Shown here: piece by piece, positions 43,062 through 51,774 of the stretch
Layout: every line of letters starts with the position of its first letter
Position numbering within the stretch: the first letter of the stretch is position 1
From: Spirochaetales bacterium
Lineage (GTDB): Bacteria > Spirochaetota > Spirochaetia > Treponematales > UBA12059
Direction: 5' to 3'
Assembly (NCBI GenBank): GCA_016928955.1
Contig: JAFGJV010000039.1
Coordinates: 57,329-121,328, forward strand
Length of the DNA: 64,000 bases
The notes under the pieces: model-generated
The model's input: the letters and a program-made list of their open reading frames with translations, nothing else
Told to the model about the DNA's origin: nothing
Databases searched by the model: none
Program-made: the position numbers and the translations under genes

Positions 43062-44240
43062 TCAGTCCAGGTCCAGGAACGCTATGCCGCCCTCAATGGA
43101 CAAAGCCGTGCCCAGGGGCTTGGACCTGGCCGCCAGCTTGTCCAGTATGGCCCTGCCGTCCTTGCCCACGGCAATGGCCGGAGCGTACAGCCGGCGGGCT
43201 ATGCGCACGGGTATGGCCTCCAGCCTGCGTATCCTGCCTTTGTCCAGGTAAAAACGGAAGGCTGCCGTCTCGTAGGTTTCATCCTCGGCCATGTCGAACA
43301 CGAAATTCCCCAGCGAATACAGGATGAGACCGTTCTGGTAATGCTCCACGCCCTGCAGTACGTGGGGATGGTGACCGAGCACGGCCGTTGCGCCCGCGTC
43401 TATGGCGGCGCGGCCGAACGTTTTCTGGAAAGCGCGGGGAAAGGGCTGGTACTCGTCGCCCCAATGGACAGAGACAAAGAGGTACTCCGGCTTGGCCGTG
43501 GCCAGAACGCGCCGCACGTCCGCCTGCATGGACTTCACGTAGGCCGGGGCGAGCCCGGCCAGGCTGGACGACGCCCTATCCGGATCCCTACTGGTCCACA
43601 AAGGTTCCTGCCCGGTCATTCGGGTTTCTACCCGGGTAAGCACGCGCGCCCGGGCCCCGCTCCTGGCCACAGTGGCGCTCCACACGGGCTCGGCGTAGGA
43701 CAGTACGGCCACCAGCTGGCCGTCTACTTCTATCAGAGCCGGCTGGCTGGCTTCTTCCAGGTCCCTGCCCGCACCCGCCCTGGCTATGCCAGCGGCGTCC
43801 AAATGCTCCAGCGTGTCCGCCAAGGCCCGCGGGCCGTGGTCGTTCATGTGGTTGTTGGCCAGGGATACAACGTCAAAGCCCGCCCAGGCCACGCCGTCCA
43901 GCGTGTCGGGATCCGCCCTGAAGGTGATCCCCGGCGGCTTGCCCGGATAGGGCTTGCCCCTTTCGGAAATAGGCGTCTCGAGATTGGCAAAGGCTATATC
44001 TGCCCCGCTTACCAGGCCACGGACATGTTCCAGCAGGGGCCGGGACCCGATTTCCGCCGCCCTTCTGCCCGGACCGCGGGCCAACAAAACGTCCCCGCAG
44101 GCCAGAAAGCTCAGCTCCCGCGGCGCCGGCGGCAACTGCCTGGCTGTTTTTTCCTCTTGGACCAATCCGCACGACGAGAGCGTGACGGCCGCTGTTAATG
44201 ACAGGACGGCCACCACCTTGAACAGCGAACGGGCGCCCAT
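43062..44240 (-). CDS. CapA-family lipoprotein (poly-gamma-glutamate synthesis-type metallophosphatase fold)
   Basis: A 392-aa protein with lipobox TLSSC. The PGA_cap domain runs from LSFLACGDVLLARGPG (metal Asp) through FANLETPIS, VVSLANNHMNDHG (His), VVSVHWGDEYQPF and AVLGHHPHVLQGVEHYQNG (His-rich metal site) to LILYSLGNFVFDM. The fold is a calcineurin-like phosphoesterase variant. Related proteins take part in capsule or cell-wall metabolism; the substrate here is unknown. The ATG is one base past the nadE stop, so the two are one operon. Confidence 0.88.
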   Translation of the reverse strand: MGARSLFKVVAVLSLTAAVTLSSCGLVQEEKTARQLPPAPRELSFLACGDVLLARGPGRRAAEIGSRPLLEHVRGLVSGADIAFANLETPISERGKPYPGKPPGITFRADPDTLDGVAWAGFDVVSLANNHMNDHGPRALADTLEHLDAAGIARAGAGRDLEEASQPALIEVDGQLVAVLSYAEPVWSATVARSGARARVLTRVETRMTGQEPLWTSRDPDRASSSLAGLAPAYVKSMQADVRRVLATAKPEYLFVSVHWGDEYQPFPRAFQKTFGRAAIDAGATAVLGHHPHVLQGVEHYQNGLILYSLGNFVFDMAEDETYETAAFRFYLDKGRIRRLEAIPVRIARRLYAPAIAVGKDGRAILDKLAARSKPLGTALSIEGGIAFLDLD

Positions 44241-44241
44241 G

Positions 44242-45882
44242 CTAGCGCACCTCATGGATGACGCGCGCCATCGGCATGCGCCTGCCAACGCCAAAAGCCC
44301 GGGGCGACACCTTGATGACGGGCGCCGCCTGCCGGCGCTTGAACTCGGCGCGGGCGGTCAGCTTGACGGCCCGCCTCACCGTTTCCGGGTCGTGCCCGAG
44401 CGCCACGATGGCGTCCGCGTCCAGGTCTCGCTCCAGGTACAGCTCCAGCACGGCGTCCAGCTCCGGATAGGGCGGCAGGGAATCCTGGTCCAGCTGGCCG
44501 GGCCTGAGCTCGGCCGATGGCGGCTTGTCTATGATGGACCTGGGTATGGTTCCGTCCCGCGCGTGGATGCGTTCGCACAGGGCGTACACTTCTGTTTTCA
44601 GCAGGTCGCCGATCGGGGCCAGGGCTCCGCACATGTCGCCGTACAGCGTGCAATAGCCCACGGCCAGCTCGCTCTTGTTGCCCGTGGTCAGGAGCATGGA
44701 ATCGTGTTTGTTCGAGAAGGCCATGAGGATGTCGCCGCGTATCCGGGCCTGGAGGTTTTCCTCGGTCAGGCCGGCCACAGGACTCCCAAAGGCCGGGCCC
44801 AGGGTGTCCAGAAAGGCGGCAAAGGGTTTTTCTATGGACACTGTGTCCATGCGGCAGCCCAGTTGGTCGCACAGTTCGCGGCTGTGAGATACCGACCCTT
44901 CGGAGCTGTAGCGCGACGGCATGGTAATGCAGGTCAAATTTTCAGGGCCCAGGGCCTTTGCGCCGATGACGGCCACCAGCGCCGAGTCTATGCCCCCTGA
45001 CAGCCCAAGGTGGGCTTTCTTAAAGCCGCACTTGGTCATATAGCCTCGCACGCCCTCCACCAGGGCCCGTTCCAGCTCGTCCCAACGGTCAGGCAGTTCC
45101 GGCTCTGATCCTGGGGCGCTGCCGCTGTCCACAAGCAGTTCGCCCTGTCCAAAGGGTCCCAGGTCCCGGAGGCCGCCGTCGGGTCCAACCAGGAAGCTGC
45201 GTCCGTCGAACACCAGGCTGTCGTTCGCGCCAGCCGCGTTGCAGTAGGCCACCGGCACGCCGCCGGAGCGGGCCAGGTCTGCGCACAGTTTTGCCCTGAG
45301 GCCGAGCTTGTCCATTTGATAGGGCGACGCGGACGGCACCACGATGAGCTGGGCGCCTGCGTCCAAGAGCTCTCGCGGGGGATCCACGGCGTAGCGCAGG
45401 CCCGGCACGGGTTCGGTCTCGCGCCACAGGTCCTCGCAAATGGCAAAGCCGATGCGCGTGCCACGGTATTCCCACACCGCGCGCTCGGTCGCCGGCTCGA
45501 AATACCGCGCCTCGTCGAACACGTCGTAGGTGGGCAGGAGGCTTTTTGCCTGCTCGAAAACGATGGCCCCGTCCAGGAGCACGGATACCACGTTGGTCAG
45601 GGCACGGCCCCGGCCGCTTCGGTTGCGGCCGATATGGCCCACGGCTACCGCCACGCCCCCGGGCAGTTCGCGCTGGAGCCTACGGAAGGCGTCCTCGTCG
45701 CGCCGGGCGAACGAGGGTTGGCCCAAGAGGTCCATGGGCGGATAACCGGATATGACGGATTCCGGAAGGACGATCAGGTCCGGGCTGGACGGAAGGACGC
45801 GGTTCACGGCTGCAAGGACGCGGTCCACGTTGCCGTCAAAATCCGCGATGACTGAGTCGATCTGGCACAGCGCGATTTTCAT
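44242..45882 (-). CDS. nadE: Glutamine-dependent NAD+ synthetase
   Basis: A 546-aa two-domain enzyme. The N-terminal nitrilase domain (residues 1-260) releases ammonia from glutamine: Glu in IVLPESVISGYPP, Lys in EQAKSLLPTYDVF, Cys in GFAICEDLWRE. The C-terminal synthetase has the P-loop HLGLSGGIDSALVAVIGA and the TTGNKSELAVGYCTLYGDMC motif, and amidates deamido-NAD using ATP. Start at ATG 45882; a CCCCCAGGGGG palindrome sits 4 nt upstream with GGGGG as ribosome site. Divergent from the 45958 gene, with capA-like gene downstream. Confidence 0.96.
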   Translation of the reverse strand: MKIALCQIDSVIADFDGNVDRVLAAVNRVLPSSPDLIVLPESVISGYPPMDLLGQPSFARRDEDAFRRLQRELPGGVAVAVGHIGRNRSGRGRALTNVVSVLLDGAIVFEQAKSLLPTYDVFDEARYFEPATERAVWEYRGTRIGFAICEDLWRETEPVPGLRYAVDPPRELLDAGAQLIVVPSASPYQMDKLGLRAKLCADLARSGGVPVAYCNAAGANDSLVFDGRSFLVGPDGGLRDLGPFGQGELLVDSGSAPGSEPELPDRWDELERALVEGVRGYMTKCGFKKAHLGLSGGIDSALVAVIGAKALGPENLTCITMPSRYSSEGSVSHSRELCDQLGCRMDTVSIEKPFAAFLDTLGPAFGSPVAGLTEENLQARIRGDILMAFSNKHDSMLLTTGNKSELAVGYCTLYGDMCGALAPIGDLLKTEVYALCERIHARDGTIPRSIIDKPPSAELRPGQLDQDSLPPYPELDAVLELYLERDLDADAIVALGHDPETVRRAVKLTARAEFKRRQAAPVIKVSPRAFGVGRRMPMARVIHEVR

Positions 45883-45886
45883 TGAT

Positions 45887-45897
45887 CCCCCAGGGGG
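45887..45897. promoter_or_regulatory. CCCCCAGGGGG palindrome at the nadE start
   Basis: The same 11-bp core as in the copA CsoR box, at the same 4-nt distance from the ATG. The flanks (GAT, ACG) lack the ATA/TAT of the copA site, so this is either a weak CsoR-type site, an RNA hairpin hiding the ribosome site, or chance. Confidence 0.3.
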
Positions 45898-45922
45898 ACG
45901 CGGCCAGGCGGACCGCCTCGCC

Positions 45923-45951
45923 TTGCATCCGCCCGGCGGCCATAGTACACT
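45923..45951 (+). promoter_or_regulatory. Promoter of the SDR-like / pfkA operon
   Basis: TTGCAT, 17 bp, TACACT; the GTG start lies 6 nt beyond the -10. Confidence 0.45.
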
Positions 45952-45957
45952 GGCGCG

Positions 45958-46575
45958 GTGAAAATGACAACGTTGGTACTTCCCGCCGGCTCGGAGGACG
46001 CGGACATCCTGTCCGCCGACCTTGAAGCCGCCGGCCATACCGTCATCCAGGCCAGACGGGGACGGCCAGGCGGCCCGGACGGCGGTCCTGCCTGGGATCC
46101 CCTGTCCTTTGTGTCGGCCAGATCCCTCTTGATAGAGGCAGAAGCCTCCGGCAACGGACGCTTGGACGCCGTGGTCGTCTTCGCGTCGCCCCCGCCTGAC
46201 CAGACCGGCCTGGCCGAAACGCCGGCCAAGGACATAGAACACTCGGTTCTGGAGTGGTCGGCTGGCCACGCCCAGCTGGTCAAGGAAATCCTGGTACGCT
46301 TCCGTGAGCGCGGAGCGGGCACGCTGGTCCTGGTGGTGCGACAGGCTGACCAGGGCGGCCCCCTGTCGGCCATGGCCTCAGGCGCCCTGTCCGGCCTTGC
46401 GGAAAGCCTGGCGGCCTCACGGGGCGGGCCATGGCGCTTCTTGGGAGTGCACGACGAGTCCGGGCAGGATGGGGCCGCCGGCCATTTTGTCGCAAAACTT
46501 CTTGCCGACCCGCCTAAAGACTCTGGCAAGGTCATCCGTTTTACGGGCCGCCAGGGCCTGTTCGGCCAGCGCTAG
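45958..46575 (+). CDS. Degenerate SDR-like protein of unknown function
   Basis: A 205-aa protein whose order of elements recalls a short-chain dehydrogenase: an N-terminal strand (TTLVLPAGSEDADILSADLE), a central DAVVVFASPPPDQTGL where SDRs have NNAG, then a helix with LVKEILVRFRERGAGTLVLV and MASGALSGLAESLAAS where SDRs have the Tyr-x3-Lys helix. The Gly-rich dinucleotide loop and the catalytic Tyr and Lys are missing, so enzyme activity is unlikely. GTG 45958 is taken as a leaderless start; ATG 45964 is an alternative. pfkA begins 2 bp after its stop, so the two are cotranscribed. Confidence 0.65.
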   Translation: MKMTTLVLPAGSEDADILSADLEAAGHTVIQARRGRPGGPDGGPAWDPLSFVSARSLLIEAEASGNGRLDAVVVFASPPPDQTGLAETPAKDIEHSVLEWSAGHAQLVKEILVRFRERGAGTLVLVVRQADQGGPLSAMASGALSGLAESLAASRGGPWRFLGVHDESGQDGAAGHFVAKLLADPPKDSGKVIRFTGRQGLFGQR

Positions 46576-46577
46576 GC

Positions 46578-47681
46578 ATGGGTACGCGGGTACGCCGCTT
46601 CGGCATCCTGACCTCGGGCGGCGACTGCCCGGGTCTCAACGCGGCCATCCGCGGGGTGGCCAAAGCGGCGTCCGGACGCTACGGCATGGAAGTGGTCGGG
46701 ATATCGCGCGGCTACCGCGGCCTTATTGAAGGCGAGGCCCGCACCCTTGGCCAGGACGACTTCTCGGGCATCCTGACCCTGGGCGGCACCATCCTGGGCG
46801 CGTCCCGCGAAAAACCGTTCAAATCCTGCGACGAAGGGTCGTGCTCGGACGCCGAGGCTGGCATGGACAAACCCGAGCGGATTCTTGAGAACATGGACAG
46901 GCTGAAACTGGACGCCCTGGTGGTGCTCGGCGGCAACGGCACCAACACCACGGCTCACCTGCTGTCGCAACGGGGCGTGCCCGTCATCGGCCTGCCAAAA
47001 ACCATAGACAACGATATCTGGGGCACGGAACTCAGCTTTGGCTTCCACTCGGCCATGGACATAGCCGCAGAATCGATAGACCGCCTGCACTCCACGGCCC
47101 TGTCCCACGACCGGGCCATGGTGATCGAGCTCATGGGCCACAAGGCCGGCTGGCTGGCCCTGCATGCCGGCGTTGCGGCCGGGGGCGACGTCATCCTGAT
47201 ACCGGAACTGCCGTACCAGGTATCCGAGGTGGCGGCCAGCCTGGAAAAACGGCGGGCCGAGGGCAAGCGTTTCAGCATCGTGGTGGTGGCGGAGGGTGCC
47301 CTGTCCGCGGAAGAGGCCGCGCTTCCCAAAAAAGAGCGGAAGCGGCGGAGGGAAGCCGAGCCCTACCCATCCATAGGCTACCGCGTGGCCGCCGAGATAG
47401 AACAGGCCATAGGCATGGAGGCCAGGGTGACCGTGCTGGGCTATCTCCAGCGAGGCGGCACGCCCAGCCCCTACGACCGGGTGCTGGCCACCGCTTTTGG
47501 CACGGCGGCGGCGGAGCTTCTGGACGCTGGCCGCTTTGGCCTTATGGTGGCCATGAACGACGGGCGGATAGGCACGGTGCCCTTGTCCGTGGTCGCCGGA
47601 AAAACCAGAACCGTGCCCGTGGAACATCCGCTCCTGGGCACGGCTCGCCTGGTGGGTACCTGCCTGGGCGTGCCGGACTGA
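46578..47681 (+). CDS. pfkA: 6-phosphofructokinase
   Basis: A 367-aa phosphofructokinase phosphorylating fructose 6-phosphate. Seen: LTSGGDCPGLNAAIRG at the start, nucleotide site VVLGGNGTNTTAHL, catalytic PKTIDNDIWGTELSFGFHSA, EIMGHK-like IELMGHKAGWLALHAG, and LGYLQRGGTPSPYDR at the fructose-phosphate site. Lys precedes TIDND as in pyrophosphate-type and mixed-type enzymes, whereas the GGxGT loop keeps Gly at the position that distinguishes ATP enzymes. The Asp of GGDGT is Asn. Whether ATP or pyrophosphate is used cannot be told from sequence alone. Confidence 0.93.
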   Translation: MGTRVRRFGILTSGGDCPGLNAAIRGVAKAASGRYGMEVVGISRGYRGLIEGEARTLGQDDFSGILTLGGTILGASREKPFKSCDEGSCSDAEAGMDKPERILENMDRLKLDALVVLGGNGTNTTAHLLSQRGVPVIGLPKTIDNDIWGTELSFGFHSAMDIAAESIDRLHSTALSHDRAMVIELMGHKAGWLALHAGVAAGGDVILIPELPYQVSEVAASLEKRRAEGKRFSIVVVAEGALSAEEAALPKKERKRRREAEPYPSIGYRVAAEIEQAIGMEARVTVLGYLQRGGTPSPYDRVLATAFGTAAAELLDAGRFGLMVAMNDGRIGTVPLSVVAGKTRTVPVEHPLLGTARLVGTCLGVPD

Positions 47682-47705
47682 GAAATCAGCTCCGGCGTCC
47701 CGGGT

Positions 47706-48719
47706 TTATTGGGATGTCTCGCTGTCCGTCGGGGTGTCCGCCGGGATACCGGCCGGGGCAGGAGCTTGGCTTGCCTTGCGCGCCACCAGGTACCTCCACA
47801 GCATGAAGAGCCCGCCGCCCACTATCATGAGCAGGCACAAGAGCTGGCCCATGGAGAAATTCCACGGCGTTGAGAAATAGTGTATGGAAGCGTTCGGGTC
47901 GCCCAGCTTGATGATGTAGCCGATGTCCGCGTCGGGTTCGCGCACGTACTCGATCAGGAAGCGGAACAGGCCGTAACCCATCACGTATAGGCCTATGGCA
48001 AAGCCCTTGAAGGTCTTCCGGGGGCGCACCAGGAACCACATGATCAGCCACAGGACAATGCCCTCAAAAAACGCCTCGTACAGCTGGGACGGATGGCGCG
48101 GCAGGTTGATCATGGCGCCCTCAACGGCCAGGCCTGCCTTGGCGGCTATGTCCTGTACCCAAGGTTCGGACGCGGGGAAACGGGCGGCGTCCGGGAAGAT
48201 CATGGCCCAGGGAGTTGCGCTCACCTTGCCCCAGAGCTCGGCGTTGATGAAGTTGCCCAGGCGCCCGAAGGTGTAGCCAAGGGGCGCCGCCATGGCGACC
48301 ATGTCGCCCCAGGCCAGGTAGTCTATCTTTTTGCGCCTGGCGTAGATGATGGTGCCCACGATGACTCCCACCAGGCCGCCGTGGAAGGACATGCCCCGGA
48401 AGCCTATGAACTGGCCGGCCTCAGAGAAGGGCCAGAAAATCAGCCACGGCTTGCGGAGGTACAGTCCGGTCGGGTCGTACAGCAGGGTGCCGAACAGCCT
48501 GGCGCCTATGATGAGGCCCAGAATGGCCGCCAAGAAGAACCCGGCCATGTCGTCGTCGCTGTAACCTAGTTTGCGTTCCTTGACCTGCCGCTTGAACAGC
48601 AGATAGGTGATGCCGAAGGCCACCAGGTACATGAGGCCGTACCAGCGCAGCGGAAACTGTGGAAGGAAAGGCAGGATCTCGGGTTTTATCCACGAGGGAA
48701 ATTGTATGGCGGCGAGCAT
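47706..48719 (-). CDS. lgt: Prolipoprotein diacylglyceryl transferase
   Basis: A 337-aa inner-membrane enzyme with seven predicted helices that attaches diacylglycerol to lipobox cysteines, the first step of lipoprotein maturation and relevant to the many lipoproteins here. Family residues: MSFHGGLVGVIVGTIIYARR, GRLGNFINAELWGKVS with the essential Arg and Asn, and HPSQLYEAFFEGIV. The Lgt N-terminal region with QFPLRWYGLMYLVAF is complete. The start is ATG 48719 behind GGAGG. It ends with an Ala/Pro tail. Convergent with pfkA, 25 bp apart. Confidence 0.96.
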   Translation of the reverse strand: MLAAIQFPSWIKPEILPFLPQFPLRWYGLMYLVAFGITYLLFKRQVKERKLGYSDDDMAGFFLAAILGLIIGARLFGTLLYDPTGLYLRKPWLIFWPFSEAGQFIGFRGMSFHGGLVGVIVGTIIYARRKKIDYLAWGDMVAMAAPLGYTFGRLGNFINAELWGKVSATPWAMIFPDAARFPASEPWVQDIAAKAGLAVEGAMINLPRHPSQLYEAFFEGIVLWLIMWFLVRPRKTFKGFAIGLYVMGYGLFRFLIEYVREPDADIGYIIKLGDPNASIHYFSTPWNFSMGQLLCLLMIVGGGLFMLWRYLVARKASQAPAPAGIPADTPTDSETSQ

Positions 48720-48810
48720 GGCCGTCCTCCGATCAAGAGGGAATAGGCCCCGTGCGGGCGCGTCGCCACTATACTCCCCCGCCGCCATGTAGGCAAGGTC
48801 GGGCCGGCGC

Positions 48811-51765
48811 TCAGGACAGTGGCCGTTCGCTTATGTGGCCGCTCTGCACGTCGAACGAGAACACCACGCGCTGTTTCTTGGTCCTGATTTCCAGGTAGCG
48901 GTTGTGGCTTTCCAGCACCACGCCGGGGAACACGGTGCCGCGCACCACCACCTCGGCAGGATAGTGCTCCTCGAATTTCTCGTGGAGCTGGAACACGCGC
49001 ATGGACCTGGCTTCCAGCAGTTTTACCAGCTTGAGTTTCTCCTGCCTGATGGCGCTCAGGTCCGAACCGTCGCGCTCGAGCTCGCGCATCTTCTTGTCCG
49101 CCTGCAGGATCATGGCCTTGGCGCGCTCCAGCTCACGCTCCTCGGCCTCGGCCGCGTCCTTGACCAGGTAGTCCTGGCCAAACGACACCAGCGTGCGCGA
49201 CGCGTTTTCAGCGCCCAGGTTCTGCACCTCCAGGCCAAGCTTGGCCCTGGCCTGGCCGCCCACCAGGTGGCCGCGGTCCCCGAGCAGGGTGATCTTGCCG
49301 TTGCTCTTGAGCACGCATAGCAGGGACGAGTTTTTCAGCGTTATGTTGCCCACGGCCATGAGCTGGGCCTGCTCCGCGAACGACGCCTCTATGTTCCCGC
49401 GAGCCCTGACCGTGCCGCGGTGCGCGCCCTTGACACCCTCGCCTATGCGCACCGACGCGTCTGACGACACCAGTGACGCCTCCACCGACAAGGCCACGTT
49501 GACGTCGCCGTTGGCCATGAGGGAAAACCCGGACAGGACGTTTCCGCTCACGGACACGGGCCCCAGAAAGCGTATGTTGCCGGTGGCCGGGCCCACGTCC
49601 CCGTTGATCTTCCATGCCGAGTCGACGCTCAGCCTGTTTTTTTCGAACCGCAGCTCGCCGGACCGCGCCGCGTACAGCATCCGGTTGCCGTTCTCAGCCC
49701 GTTCCTCGCGTATGGTGTCGTCCCACTCCGGCGGGTCCGTGGCCATGGGATCGCGGGGCGGCTTGATGGGCTTTCCGAACACGTCGGTGCCGTCCTGCCC
49801 GTCCCGGCCTATGGCCAGGAGTTCCAGTATGGCCTGGCCTTCCTTGACGATGGTGGAACGGTCCTGGTTCTTGAAATCCGTCGAGCCGTCAGCCCTGCGC
49901 GTAAAAGCCGCCCCGGTGGCCAGCTTGGTGATCCAGTTGAGGCTCCAGCCCCCGGACGGCACGGGTTCCTTCCCCGAGGCCACCAGGCGTTTGTCCACGG
50001 CCTGCCCGGCCTTGGCCTCGGCCAGGGCCGCCGATACGGCCTTGAGATCCAGGCCAAAGGCCACGCCGGCCGCGCTCAGGGCTGCCTGCACGGCGTCCAG
50101 GTTGAGATCCCGGCCCAGGCCGTACTCCCGTTCAAGGGATATGAAGGCGCTCATGCCGTCCGCCGATGTCGACACGTCTATCCGCGCGTCACGGTACGGG
50201 ATGACGCGCAGGCACTCGGTCGTTTCCATCGTGGCGGCCACCAGTATGCCGTCGTCGTCGGCCAGGAAGGCGTCCTTGGCCGCGTGGACGTTCTCAAAGG
50301 CGCGGACGGCCGGGTCGTTGCCGGGCGGGGCCGGTATGGCCGCCCCGAACACGTCCATACCCGGCTGCCCCGGAGACGGCATGGACAGCCGCGCCAGCTC
50401 CTGGTCCTTCTCGACCACCGCGACCCGGAACCCGGACACGGGGCCGTCCAGGGGAAATTCACCCAGGCTTGGCACAAGCCTGGCCAGCGTCGGGTCCGCG
50501 CGGATGACGTTCAGGTAGGCAAGCGCCTGGTCATCCGGCAGGAAGGCCGGCCGGTACATAAGGTCGCGGTCCTGGCCCTTGACCGGAGGCCGCCCCTTGG
50601 CAAGGGGATACTCCCTGAGTTCGAGTTCGGGTCCCCGGTAGAATTCCAGGATGTCCGCCTTGAGCTTCTGGACGTCCATGCCCCTGAGCTTTTGGGCGGC
50701 CAGGGCGGCGCTGACGTTGGCCAGGTCCAGGGGCTTGCCCTGCCCGCGGCCTTTTACCAGGGTCAGGGTGGCCGTCAGTTTGTCGTCGGCCACGGCCACC
50801 TGGATATCCGCGTCCCGGTCGCAGGACAGGCTGAAACGCCTGAGCGCCGTACCGCTGAGTACCGAGCGCTTCAGGGCGGCGGCAACCTCGTTTGGGGGAA
50901 CCAGGTGGTCCATGTCGGCGCCCTGGACCTGTGCCTGGTCCAGCACCGCATCGGCTGAAGGAACCGGGAGGCGCTTGTCGCCCGGCGTAAAATCCAGGAA
51001 GAAGGTCGCGCCGTCCTGGCTTTTTTCCAGGACCCACTGGTGCGACGAAAACGGCACCAGGTCCGCCCAGCGGGCGCCCACGCGCACCCAGCCGGCGCCT
51101 GTGGTGCGCAACTCGCCTTTGACCTTGACCAGGCCGGAGCCCACGTAGAACGCGGAGTCGCTGTTCACAACGGGAGGGACCGGCTTGCCCTGGACGCTCT
51201 TGCCCGGCTTGCCCGGCCGGGGCGGATAGAGTTTGGCCACCGCCGTGTCGGCGGGCGCCCAGAACGACCTCTGGACCTTGCGGTCCACGTCCATAGGCTC
51301 GCGCACCTCGACCTTTTCGGCCTCGGACACGGTTTCCTCTCGGCTCCCGATGAAGGGCAGGAGCCCGCGTTTCTTGACGACGCGCGTGCGTTCCACCGTT
51401 TCCACGCGGACGCGGTATAGATCGGGCGGAGGCGCCGCCGACAGGCAGGCTGCCTGCAAGGGAACAAAATCGGGGGGCGTGGCCACATCCAGCCACTCGG
51501 CTTCCTCGGCCTGGGGCGAGCTTGGGGGATGCCCGAGCGCCACCACCACGGACAAGGGCCCGGCAGAGGCCGCGAATTTGGCCAGGGCGTCGTTCAGGGT
51601 TCGGGTGGACACGCCGTTGACACGGGCGTCCGACAACACGCGCGACAGGCCCTCTACGCTCCAGTCGGCGCCGTTTGCCTTGTCCGGGGTGAACTGGAGC
51701 GACGCCTCCAGGCCAAGCTCGTCCACATTGAGCCGCACGTCGCCACGGACGGTCTGCAGAGCCAT
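48811..51765 (-). CDS. FapA-family (DUF342) flagellar assembly protein A
   Basis: A 984-aa cytoplasmic protein, larger than usual members of about 450-700 aa. The N-terminal third is divergent (RGDVRLNVDELGLEASLQFT). DUF342 features occupy the C-terminal half: DGTDVFGKPIKPP, a polymer-forming beta-helix run with NIRFLGPVSVSGNVLSGF, SVRIGEGVKGAHRGTVRAR and EASFAEQAQLMAVGNITLKN, then a coiled coil (about 885-945) and a terminal beta domain. FapA is polar and linked to flagellar assembly in other bacteria; here the neighbours are a MinD-like ATPase and a membrane protein, which fits polar organisation. No flagellin or basal-body gene is adjacent. Confidence 0.82.
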   Translation of the reverse strand: MALQTVRGDVRLNVDELGLEASLQFTPDKANGADWSVEGLSRVLSDARVNGVSTRTLNDALAKFAASAGPLSVVVALGHPPSSPQAEEAEWLDVATPPDFVPLQAACLSAAPPPDLYRVRVETVERTRVVKKRGLLPFIGSREETVSEAEKVEVREPMDVDRKVQRSFWAPADTAVAKLYPPRPGKPGKSVQGKPVPPVVNSDSAFYVGSGLVKVKGELRTTGAGWVRVGARWADLVPFSSHQWVLEKSQDGATFFLDFTPGDKRLPVPSADAVLDQAQVQGADMDHLVPPNEVAAALKRSVLSGTALRRFSLSCDRDADIQVAVADDKLTATLTLVKGRGQGKPLDLANVSAALAAQKLRGMDVQKLKADILEFYRGPELELREYPLAKGRPPVKGQDRDLMYRPAFLPDDQALAYLNVIRADPTLARLVPSLGEFPLDGPVSGFRVAVVEKDQELARLSMPSPGQPGMDVFGAAIPAPPGNDPAVRAFENVHAAKDAFLADDDGILVAATMETTECLRVIPYRDARIDVSTSADGMSAFISLEREYGLGRDLNLDAVQAALSAAGVAFGLDLKAVSAALAEAKAGQAVDKRLVASGKEPVPSGGWSLNWITKLATGAAFTRRADGSTDFKNQDRSTIVKEGQAILELLAIGRDGQDGTDVFGKPIKPPRDPMATDPPEWDDTIREERAENGNRMLYAARSGELRFEKNRLSVDSAWKINGDVGPATGNIRFLGPVSVSGNVLSGFSLMANGDVNVALSVEASLVSSDASVRIGEGVKGAHRGTVRARGNIEASFAEQAQLMAVGNITLKNSSLLCVLKSNGKITLLGDRGHLVGGQARAKLGLEVQNLGAENASRTLVSFGQDYLVKDAAEAEERELERAKAMILQADKKMRELERDGSDLSAIRQEKLKLVKLLEARSMRVFQLHEKFEEHYPAEVVVRGTVFPGVVLESHNRYLEIRTKKQRVVFSFDVQSGHISERPLS

Positions 51766-51774
51766 GGCGTCGCC

